Assembly (NCBI RefSeq): GCF_905220365.1
Contig: NC_061141.1
Span: 3,541,501-3,605,500, forward strand
Reading direction: 5' to 3'
Length of the DNA stretch: 64,000 bases
Source: Vanessa cardui
Taxonomy: Eukaryota; Arthropoda; Insecta; Lepidoptera; Nymphalidae
A model generated the notes under the pieces. The model searched no databases and was not told the origin of the DNA. It was given only the letters and a program-made list of their open reading frames with translations. Below are positions 44,504-54,032 of this stretch, piece after piece (position 1 is the stretch's first letter; the number at the start of each line of letters is the position of its first letter). The translations under genes and the position numbers were made by a program.

Positions 44504-44675
44504 TTCGGTACTAATATTATAAATGTGAAAGTTACTCTGTCGCTTTTTCACGACCAAACCGCTGAACCAAATTTTTTATGAAGTAAATTTGAACTCCAGG
44601 GAAGGACATGGCCTTTTTTTGCCAAACACATGACAACCCAATCCCTAAAACGGGAAGCCGCGGACGACAACTAAT
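44504..44675 (+). mobile_element. Helitron-like element, family Hel-E, copy 8
   Basis: TCGGTACTAATATTATAAAT start, ACGACCAAACCGCTGAACCA signature and a GGAAGCCGCGGACGACAACT end; the last base of CTAGT has changed (CTAAT). This is the most complete member here. Confidence 0.65.
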
Positions 44676-44764
44676 TATACATAAAAGTAAATTCAATTAT
44701 TCTTTTGTATTTATTTAACAAAAAAAAGTAACATGATCTATAAAATTCCTAACTGTTTCATTTA

Positions 44765-45092
44765 TAGTACGACACAACTTAGATGTAGCATCGTGTAAAT
44801 TCGTAAAACCGATCACATCCGAATTAAGTACGCTATTCCAAATTATCGATATTTATTTCTTATGTGCATATGATCTTTACACAAACGCAATAACTTGTAA
44901 TAACATATGACGTAATATATTCGTCAATTTGACACGTCGATTTACACGCACTTGCTCCGGTTGAACTGACGCGAGAATCTATAGCGACGAATAGCGTCGA
45001 ATGGTGCGATATGGTGCTATATTGGTTGTGTAAATCGGCAGTAATCGGTTTTATTGGCTTTGCCGGTGCTACATCTAAGTTGTGCCGTACTA
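44765..45092. mobile_element. MITE-U, TIR element with TA flanks
   Basis: The 328-bp element has long inverted ends. Left: TAGTACGACACAACTTAGAT then GTAGCA. Right, inverted: TAGTACGGCACAACTTAGAT then GTAGCA, with one mismatch in the first 26 bases. Similarity continues further in with an AAAACCGAT block on both sides. TA lies at 44763-44764 and 45093-45094. No coding frame is present. A Tc1/mariner-type MITE is the likeliest class. This is the only copy in the window. Confidence 0.75.
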
Positions 45093-45243
45093 TAGTTTAA
45101 TTTGAATAGAAAACACGATCATCAGTTTAGTTTAGACGTCTCGAGTGTTTGATTGATTTGCCGTTGAAGATATTAATCTAATGTGAATATTTTAAACAAG
45201 TGAATGTGTACATGGTACTTCGTATATAATTCTAAACTATAAG

Positions 45244-45352
45244 AAGCCAAGTTACTCCTTATTACATCATCTATCTGCCACTGAAAGTCCCGTCAAAATC
45301 GGACCAGCACTTCCTGAGATAAGCGCGTTCAAACAAAGAAACAAACTCAGTA
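45244..45352 (-). mobile_element. Helitron-like element, family Hel-I, copy 4 (partial)
   Basis: AAGTTACTCCTTATTACATC, CACTGAAAGTCCCGTCAAAA and ACCAGCACTTCCTGAGAT match Hel-I in reverse. Both ends are lost. Confidence 0.5.
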
Positions 45353-45834
45353 GTATTAATAAACTTGAATAGATATATTTTATAAAATTAATTCTTAAGT
45401 TAACATTATAATTATATAAAAGTTACAATAAATTATTTATACATATATTTCAAATTTAAATAATTAATTAATTTCTAATCGACGCTAGAATATTTCAAAT
45501 GATACGTAGAAAATTTAGTGACAAATAATTATTTAAACAAATTATTGACTCCAAGACCTAATTAAACCTGTGAAAAGCACTAAAATTTCGTATAAAGAGC
45601 AGTTGTGGGTCAACTATCATAAAATAACTGTACGTTCTTGTTCTATGGTCAACAATTAATAAGTTTTATTGGCTAAACAAAAGACATTCAAAATAAGCAA
45701 CTGTATAACCGGTATCAGACGCCCACACACTGCCCGGCACATGGGTCCTTAATGTATTATGGCAAATGATACATGTTGTTCCGACTTACATTTACAGTTC
45801 TTTTTGTTATATCTGAGTCATTCTATTGACCAGT

Positions 45835-45900
45835 CTAGTGGTCAGTTTCTTAGGTTACAGATAGCAAGGTCCCGGGTTCATGAACAGGATTGTTTGATGT
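45835..45900 (+). repeat. tRNA-like SINE head, degraded
   Basis: GTCTAGTGGTCAGTTTC resembles an A box region and GGTCCCGGGTTCATGA a decayed B box. Weak. Confidence 0.25.
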
Positions 45901-45929
45901 AATAGAGCTGCAGCTGATATTTGCGCATG

Positions 45930-46098
45930 CGTAAGCCCTTATACTAGGTACCGCCATGCATATATTCTATGTTTAAACGATAATATAGTACTAAAGATAC
46001 AGGAGACATAACATATTAGTTCCCATAGTTGATGGCGCATTGACGGTCTAAGAAAATGTATTCTTGTCTATTCCTCTATGTTTAGGTGGCTCTATGCT
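45930..46098 (+). repeat. Rep-B, diverged copy
   Basis: GCGTAAGCCCTTATACTAGG, GACATAACATATTAGTTCCC and GATGGCGCATTGACGGTCTA, in order. The central and end parts are lost. Confidence 0.5.
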
Positions 46099-46692
46099 TA
46101 AAAAATATTCTAGTATAAGTTACGTAAAAGATAGGTATGTATCGTGAGGAATATATGTAAGGGAAAATCATGGCAAGGCTAGAGAAGCGGGAACTCTTGA
46201 CCTCATATATATTATATAACATATGAGGTTAACACAACGTACGTACGAAATCCAACCTATAATAAATTCTATCATAATTCATAATAACCTATAATTATAA
46301 ACTCTTTCATAATAAATAATCTGAGGGCTACAGATTGTAATTTGTCAATCATTATTTGATGTAATGTGTGTTAAGTGTAAATCGATACAGTTTAATTTAT
46401 TGTTCAAGTTAAAATTCTATTAATTTATTAAATAAAAAACACTAAACTTCAAGTATTGTCCTTCTATGGATAACTTAAAATGTATAATATCAAATAATAT
46501 CATACTTGTAAGCTGTATTCATTATAAAACTATATTTTGATGAATAATTTATTTTATTTTATTAATAAATTATATATTTTTAGTAGTCATTTGATCATGC
46601 AACTCTATTATGCCTAACAAAAGTCTGCAAAATATAAAGATTGGTTTGTTAAAAATTGAGAATAATTATCTACAATAAGGAGGTTTACAGAA
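46099..46692. other. unclassified stretch with a perfect short palindrome
   Basis: ACCTCATAT (46200-46208) and ATATGAGGT (46221-46229) form a 9-bp stem. Otherwise AT-rich with no gene. Confidence 0.45.
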
Positions 46693-46765
46693 TTTTATCA
46701 TGCTAAATTTGTGTTTGTAATTCATTACGTATTCGGTGGTAGAGAAAATACTCTGGATTAATGCT
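46693..46765 (+). repeat. SINE-A copy 12 split by a LINE fragment, first part
   Basis: ATCATGCTAAATTTGTGTTT, AATTCATTACGTATTCGG and GGTAGAGAAAATA match the middle of SINE-A. The match is interrupted where LINE sequence starts and resumes at 46973. Confidence 0.5.
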
Positions 46766-46769
46766 AGCT

Positions 46770-46970
46770 GCTGAATTCAACTTACGGACTCCTTGTCATC
46801 ACTTCAACCTAGTTGTTCTAAGGCATTTTCTACCAATGTGGAATCAGCTTTCGCCGTTTTTTCGAACCATTACTTCAGGAGCTTTGAAGAAAAGAGTGTA
46901 CTCATTTCTTAAAGCAACTGCCGGAGTTGCGGATGTTCACGGGCCGTTTGCCAATTAAATAATATAAAAA
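46770..46970 (+). pseudogene. LINE reverse transcriptase C-terminal remnant, nested in SINE-A
   Basis: The 65-codon frame (46761-46958) contains LPMWNQLSPFF, SGALKKRVYSFL and GVADVHG, which match in order the tail of a non-LTR retrotransposon protein: the W-N-x-L-P motif, the K-K-R-x-Y/F-x-F-L helix, and a terminal V-x-x-V-H-G. Earlier parts with the catalytic motifs are absent. It lies between two parts of one SINE-A, so it inserted later. The first codons of the frame belong to the SINE junction. Confidence 0.6.
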
Positions 46971-46972
46971 AG

Positions 46973-47096
46973 TGGGAAACCTTCACATACTGGAAATTCT
47001 GCTACATATATTCATCAATTCGCAAGAGAGCAGCACCAACTTTTAAAATTAAGAGAGGGAATAGTTATCCCACTTGTGAGATACTTGGAGGCTGTT
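46973..47096 (+). repeat. SINE-A copy 12, second part
   Basis: GTGGGAAACCTTCACATACT, GAAATTCTGCTACATAT, and GGAGGCTGTTTTC continue SINE-A to its end, with decay in the ACCCGCATTGGAAC block. Confidence 0.5.
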
Positions 47097-49056
47097 TTCT
47101 TATCTAATAATTTATCATATAAAACGAAATGACATCCCTCTCATCTAAATCTTTATTACAACACTATTCCAAGCAAACAATTTCATCGATTTATCAAAGC
47201 AAAAGGAAGTCAGATCGAATCGATAGCAGTATATAATTATTTTTACATAATATTTACATGTTTTATTAGTTCGCCCATCACCGTTGATCACTCATAGCTT
47301 TTTACATATGATAATGATAGATGCTCAGGGGAATGATCAATCATATTAGAAACAAACGCGGGTCAACAGGTTCGATGACAGATTGTCAGCGAGTTGATAT
47401 AGTGTGATGCATGTTTAAACATACTCTGTAAGAGATTGAACCTCTCGGGATTAGTACCTAGCCTATCAGTCAAGATATATTGGAATCCTAGTGCACAGGT
47501 AGTGTTTACACTCTCGTGCCTCGTTCGGAATATGACAGTGATGAAATCGAGAGTGTGCAATCACATGTCGACGACCGAAAAATAATCTGTAATATATTTT
47601 TATTTCCTATTTTCGTTTAGATTCGTTTCTTTCATTCAACCACATTATACAAGCAATGAAAACTCAACGTATTTATGTGGTTAAGCAGGTATATAGACAA
47701 AAACTGATACATTTATATCATCAATAATAAGACATTCGATTTTTAAATTTATTTCTTTTAATTATTAACAAGCCAGTCTTAATCGAGAAAGGAGTGCAAA
47801 TGCAAGCACCACACCAGAGGGCAGCGTCGAAGATATCGTTAAGTCTGGGACTATCAGTTAGACTCAAAAGAAAACTCTTAGAAATATTTCTTAGGGAAAG
47901 AGTGATCTTGAGATAAAGAGTGATAATGTTTATAAGAACTTAAAACAACCCAGTTTGAAGTATATGATTTATTATAAGAGATTTTATTTATTATATAGCA
48001 TAAAAGGCATAATCTTTCGACTTATCTCAGCGGTTCCCACAAAAATACAACTCACACTGATTGTCATAAATCAATATGGATCATTGACTATTTGAACATT
48101 TATTACATTCATATATGTATGAAGTAAAGAAAACAAATATTTATTGTTTAAAATATAATTTATTCAAATTTTATAAACTTGGCCGAGGCCTTCATCGAGG
48201 CCTTTCAACAAAGCCTTGGAAACGATGGAAATATTAATACCATTACATAAAATTTCAAGATTAATTTCGAACCATTAAAACGTAATGACTACCTTTGATT
48301 TTGTTTCTACAAGAATTTAAGATCTATTATAAAGTAACCGACCTAAGAGGTTATAAAGTACGTCGGCGTTGGTGCCTTTATAGTTATTTTAATGGTCGAA
48401 TAAATGACCCTTAGCCGATAATCATGTGAAAGGTGAAATGCTCGACCGGTGGCAACTATAAAAGTTGATATTTTAGTTACAGCCTTTAACTACACTGTAT
48501 ATTATGTTGATGCGTTTTACAAGCTTGTAGTGTACATAATATAATGAAATAAATACGTCTATGTGTGTGTTTACACGTTGTAATAGTGTATGTGGCATAA
48601 ACACACCAGTGCGATTGTCGATCATTCGTAAAACTGACGATTGCTTCTGATTTTAATTAAATCGAATTACAAGGAAAGTAGGCGGTATCCGTACATCATT
48701 AAAATACTATTAAATATTATGGATTTCAATAATTTTCTTTTTATTTCTTTAGTCAATTACTTTTATTTATTCTACTTGAATTCTTTGTCTGAAAATCCCT
48801 TTGCTTCTATAAAAAAGTAATGATAATTGTTTGTATAACCTTCTCAGATTCCTAGCACAAATTTTTCAACCTAAAATATATAATACTATGCCCACATTAT
48901 TAACGCTTCACAATAAGTCTTGATAGTTTATTAATAGAAATAAGGTGATTTTAATAAGTATATAGTATCCGTATAACATAGCATACTAAATCAAGCCTTG
49001 CGTTATAAGGCTATTGTGTTATAAGCTAGTTATTTGTGGGGACAAGTTACAGATTT
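47097..49056. other. unclassified stretch with small open blocks
   Basis: A more balanced block at 47340-47570 carries a 65-codon minus frame without recognised features. At 47800-47916 a 38-codon frame (MQAPHQRAASKISLSLGL) has no other support. At about 48180-48245 a frame reading LAEAFIEAFQQSLGNDG is open for a short distance. These may be decayed transposon pieces. No gene is called. Confidence 0.3.
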
Positions 49057-49349
49057 ACTTGGTGGTAGGGCTTTGTGCAAGCCCGTCAGGGTAGGTACCA
49101 ACCACTCATCAGTTATTCTACCGCCAAATAGCAGTACTCAATATTGTTGTGTTCCGGTTTGAAGGGTGAGTGAGCCAGTGTAACTACAGGCACAAGGGAC
49201 GTAACATCTTAGTTCCCAAGGTTGGTGGTACATTGACGATGTAAGGAATAGTTAATATTTCTTACAGCGTCATTGTCTATAGGTGATGGTGACTACTTAC
49301 CATCAGGTGGCCCATATGCTCGTCCGCCAATCTATACCATAAAAAAAAG
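49057..49349 (+). repeat. Rep-B, copy 7 (full-length reference copy)
   Basis: Complete: ACTTGGTGGTAGGGCTTTG, CTACCGCCAAATAGCAGTAC, GTTCCGGTTTGAAGGGTGAG, CATCTTAGTTCCCAAGGTTG, TTACAGCGTCATTGTC, TTACCATCAGGTGGCCC and an A-rich end after CTATACC. Used here as the standard for other Rep-B copies. Confidence 0.88.
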
Positions 49350-49407
49350 ATGAACCACCACGATACTTCAAGTATGCTTAATAAGAGGTAGATTTTTATG
49401 CTATCAC

Positions 49408-49518
49408 AGATTTTCGCATGACGTTTCTCTCTAAGCATGAGATCTATAAACACATATTAAACATGAAAATTAATTAGTGCTAGACAGATAGTGTTCTATC
49501 TGAGCTATTCGGCTTTTA
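49408..49518 (-). repeat. SINE-A, diverged head fragment
   Basis: CGCATGACGTTTCTCTCTAA, GCATGAGATCTATAAACACA and TATCTGAGCTATTCGGC in reverse. Only the head half is present. Confidence 0.4.
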
Positions 49519-50133
49519 ACACAACAATAAAAGCTTGTAGAAATGATATTAACTTGGTAACTTGAAATATTAATTATCAAGTTCTAATGTTATTTATAAG
49601 TTATTACTTAATTTCACTTAAATAGTTTTTACCGTTTCTTGGTTTAATCATCTCTCGACTCTTCATGCGTTGTCATACTACTTTCTACATAGTTTTTTAC
49701 AATGATCTATTCATAGTAGAGCCGCAACTTTCTATTAACTACGAAATCAATATACATTTTATTATTTTTCAGATTATTAGAATTTTGTACAATTTTTGAA
49801 ACAATAAAATTTTAGACAGTTAATATTTTCTTTACTTATTTAAATCTTATTAACTTATTTTTACTTAATGGCTTTTAATACGTATTCTTTCGCACTGGTA
49901 AATCTCTTTTAGTACTTAAGAAAAAGTTAGTAAAGCATTTCCTGTTATTATCCTAATTCAATGCCTATAATAATAGTACGCCATTTATATTTTTTATATC
50001 TTTATAAAAATTAAAAACAAATATTTCATAGAACCATAAAATAATTTTTGAACCAATTGACAAACGTCAAAAATAAAAATTAAAAGAACTTTCATCCCTA
50101 CTCGTTTCGCAGCCCTACGAACATAGACCCGAC

Positions 50134-50260
50134 TATAAATACGTACTCTCGTGCTAGTCATCTGCTGTTTGCTTTGTTGCGCCGGCGTCGCGCGAGATAA
50201 TATCTCGGGATAGATCTTATGATTAACCAGTTATAAGCTTCCGTTCTCGTTGCATTAACA
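50134..50260 (+). promoter_or_regulatory. possible core promoter
   Basis: TATAAATA at 50134-50141 is followed 26 bases later by an initiator-like TCATCT, then by a GC-rich segment (TTGCGCCGGCGTCGCGCGAG) unusual for this window. No start codon with a useful frame follows closely and no splice donor is evident, so the transcript is unknown. An isolated LTR fragment or chance are alternatives. Confidence 0.25.
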
Positions 50261-50448
50261 GAAATGTTGAAACATCCATTTATTGAGGCTGTTCACATAA
50301 TATAATATTCATGAGAATCATATATAATGCATAGAAATCAATCGATTACTATTTTTATTTAATAATTAATCGAAGACGCTCATTATATGACGAGATGAGA
50401 TCTTGAAAGTCCTTAATTGTGATTCAACTGATGCATACATGACAAATA

Positions 50449-50960
50449 ATGAATGAATGAATGAAATATACTTTATTGTACACCAAGCAAAGTACATAAA
50501 ATTTTAAAACAGAAAAAAAAAACAATGTTATAGAGTATACAATCGGCGGCCTTATCGCTAGAAGAGCTATCTCTTCCAGGCAACCGGTTGGCATAGGACA
50601 TTATAATAAATAAATAAATTTAGGGTGGAGGTGTACTATAATACAAACATAATAAAGTAGTAAAAATAATACATCCATATATAATGAGAAAATTCACACA
50701 TAACTAGTAAGAAAAACATACACACAATTTTAAAATAAATGAGGATTGGAGGAGGAGAAAGGTGAGGGATGAAAATACGATTTCAAGTATCAATATAATA
50801 TTCGAAAATGCGACGTTTAAATATTTCAAGGGATTTAGCTCGACGTACCGCAAAGGGCAAGGAGTTCCATCAAATAACATAGAACTATAACATACTCGTA
50901 TTGGAAGACGTGTGGGTCGGATTAAATACTGACACATCTATACTTTGCAACTCTATACTC
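50449..50960 (-). mobile_element. LINE 3' end with reverse transcriptase C-terminus
   Basis: Read in reverse, one frame gives RPTRLPIRVCYSSMLF and, after a one-base shift, WNSLPFAVRRAKSLEIFKRR, the W-N-S-L-P ... F-K-R-R tail of insect non-LTR retrotransposons. A 3' UTR follows and ends in TTGGTGTACAATAAAGTATA and a (TTCA)n tail at 50449-50462. The shared 3' sequence also appears at 14421. The frameshift and truncation make it a dead copy. The minus frame 50704-50937 is its out-of-frame shadow. Confidence 0.68.
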
Positions 50961-53884
50961 CCCCTTAGGATCGTAAAGTGCATTTAAAACATATTAATCT
51001 CCAAGATACTTCAATATATAGAGTTCCTAACACAAAGAGGAATAATTGCCTTATTTATAATTGAAATTAAGTTTGAAACTTATAATGAATCATTGAATGT
51101 AAGATAAAAAATAAAATAACGATCTCAATAAAAGCAATATTTGGTTACACATTCGAAACATTAATAGTTCAAATGTATACATCACTAAGTATAACTCCCT
51201 AGTACGATCCACCGACTCCTGTTACAAACACAACGCTTAATAATAAACTGAAACTTAACTTACCAGTTACTATCTTAGCATCATTACGGTGTATTGATTA
51301 CTTTAGTTTATTAACTTAACGTTGTGAATATTAGAAAACAATCAATACCGCTTAAAACCGGTTAAAACTAGAATATTATAATTAGTTATAACGATGAGAA
51401 ATTGCTTAGAAACATATAGTTATATATATATTTTATTACAGCAGCATTTTCGATAACAACCAAAACTAATTCGGACATAAATTATGTTTGGACATATACC
51501 GGCTAATTGGTAACATATAATCATATACAATAGATATAACACAAACGTACGTCTTCACCAATCAGTATAAAACTAGTAGAAGCATATCATTAGTCAATAA
51601 GTCATTTTAATTGAATCATTCCGTGTAATAGTACTTTCTATACGTTTGACAGCTCAGTCATTAGTGATGCGATGTGATATACGATATATATATGTATATC
51701 GATTAATAGCTTATCTTTGAGCTTTTATCGATAACAGTCACTTGTTAATTGCTTAATCAATAATATTATAACATAAAATATGTCTATAGAATCATAAACG
51801 CGGTACTTATAAGTTATTAATTTGTCAATGCGAATGTCAAAAAAAAAAGATGGCGTCGTATGCGAAATAAAATTCAGTAATGATAATGTTTAAAAAACAT
51901 GTGGCTTTATAAGTTGACACAAATACTTGCGGATTATCGAAACTGACAGGGCAAACGACAGTTACAGCTAGTAATGTAAGTAGCGATCCCGAGATGTTAA
52001 TCTTCGGACAAATCGTCTTATGTATATTGCGCGGGCGAGCGGTGAGAATCTGACGCACCTGTACCGGTCAACCTGCTCTAGTGGTGGGGTGTAGTCGATA
52101 AAATTATATCGATAATCATTGTTAATAATTATTTTTAATTCATATAATAAATATTTAATTAAGAATAGTACTATTACTTTGTGAAGTGATATTAACTAAT
52201 TATAAAATTGCATCATTTTATTTGCAGTGTTGAGTTAGTATGAAGAAGAATTTTGTTACTTAATTAAATAACTAACAAGAAAGTATCATAGGATAGTTAG
52301 TTATTCCTTAATTAATTAGTTCTGACTAAAAATTACTTCTTATAATATAAAACAATTTATACAAGATCGTTTAAACTTCAAAACAAGAAATAAATAAACG
52401 TATATTAAATTTGAAACTCAATAATTAAAACATAACCCAACTATCATTATTCATATTAAATCATCGATATCGATGATTAAGCTACCTATCTTCATCTCGC
52501 TCGATCTCACGCTGCGCCCGCGCCGGTACGTAGCCCGTTCTCGACTCACATCATAAATCACACGCTAATAGCGACTAAACTCATTCGCTAATCCGAATCG
52601 ACCTGCGCAAGCGCAACATTACTTTATAGCAAACCATAGCCTTTATATCGTACGCCTTAAATGCTAAAATGTATTTAATAAAACAGTACTGACCTGTGTA
52701 TTGTTTTTTTTTTTTAATTTCGTTGTTTATTTTTTAAGTGACACTTGAGACAATACCGGGACTGAGGAATTTTTCAAGGAATAACGTCCCTTTTTAACTT
52801 GATTGGTTTTTTTATTATAAGCTATCATTAAGTAGGTATAATAAAATGTATTGTTAAGTGGTGATTAGCTGGCTCAGTGGACAGCGTACCTGTTTTTATC
52901 GGACGCTCTTTCGAATCCCGACTGATAGCATCAAACGGTCAGTGATTTCTAAGAGATGTTTTTTTTTTAAATACTATATATTATTTTTTATTTGTGTTTA
53001 TATTAATGACAAATAAACATTGATCATTTCAATATATATTTAATATATTTACATGAATATTCAAATTATCGGAAATGACGATACAATCGATACCAAAAGG
53101 AAAAATAATATTCATGATATTTATATTTCAAGAGTGTTTTTCTACATTTTACTATTGATATTCAATAAATAATATCATAAATAAAAGTTAATTAATTACT
53201 ATTATTGGGAAATTATCTTTGACAAATTAAATATTGTATTATTATACTCGTATTAAAAAAATTATTAACTAAGTGAAGATAGTCTGTCAATTTTAATGAT
53301 TTATGACGTGTAGCCAGAAATAGAAGAATTATTCGCTGTTAGTTTATGCACTATATGGACCAATCATTCATTGAAGGTCAGTTAATTTTGTAAAATATGC
53401 TAATATGTTATTAATTTCAAGAATATTAATTAAAAATAAATATTTAGTACCTATTTTGTATTCTTATTTCAAATTTGTCTAATTCCAACGATAATATATT
53501 TTTTAATTTCATTATATCATAGAATAAAGTGTTGCCCTATCAAAGTCAGGGTAGCCAGTTTAAAATAAAAATAAATCTAAAAGTATGCAAGAATCGAGTA
53601 ACGTTTACTAGAACATATTTATTCATACGATCTCGACTAACAATGTTACAAGCAATTTTATCGTGAGTTTTCATAAATATGGAAATTATCATTTGAATGC
53701 ATTATTCTTTGAATGTTACAAAAGTTCGTTGACCTTTTGTATTGCGTTTATAATAAATGTTGTATTAACGGCTACGCTTTTATTATTGTTAAATTATTTA
53801 TGGCCCGTATTCTTTACTAAAATGGTAAAATTATTATGTATGTAGTGATATTATTAAAATACAGATTTGTTTTGTAATTCTACT
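50961..53884. other. transposon-poor stretch with GC-richer patches and TATCGATA motifs
   Basis: TATCGATA occurs at about 51726 and 52108, and ATCATCGATATCGATGAT, a perfect palindrome, at about 52462. These flank GC-richer patches at 51980-52070 and 52490-52620. TATCGATA is the DREF/BEAF-type element of Drosophila promoters. At 51974 a GTAAGTAG could be a splice donor. No coding frame supports a gene; a noncoding first exon or regulatory block is possible. Confidence 0.3.
52868..52925 (+). repeat. tRNA-like SINE head, unclassified family
   Basis: TAGCTGGCTCAGTGGACAGC resembles an A box region and TCTTTCGAATCCCG a B box, at tRNA spacing. A short tail to a T run follows. It is not a functional tRNA: the arms do not pair convincingly. 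Confidence 0.38.
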
Positions 53885-53965
53885 TGTTTGTAGGGCTTTA
53901 TGCTATCCCTTCTTAGTTGGTACCACTAATTCATGATATATTTTACCACCGTACTATTACGGTAT
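53885..53965 (+). repeat. Rep-B, diverged fragment
   Basis: GTTTGTAGGGCTTTATGC, TTGGTACCACTAATTCATGA and ATTTTACCACCGTACTA follow the start of Rep-B. Confidence 0.45.
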
Positions 53966-53986
53966 TTATACAACGTACTATATCGG

Positions 53987-54032
53987 TAGACTAACAGTGA
54001 GATGGTGACTACACCATCTCCCTGTTAGTCTA
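53987..54032. other. near-perfect hairpin, 21-bp arms, 4-base loop
   Basis: Left arm TAGACTAACAGTGAGATGGTG split as 53987-54007 pairs with 54012-54032 at 20 of 21 positions around loop ACTA. It sits at the end of a decayed Rep-B fragment. A fold-back duplication by template switching is the simplest origin. The loop is short for a microRNA precursor. Confidence 0.7.
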
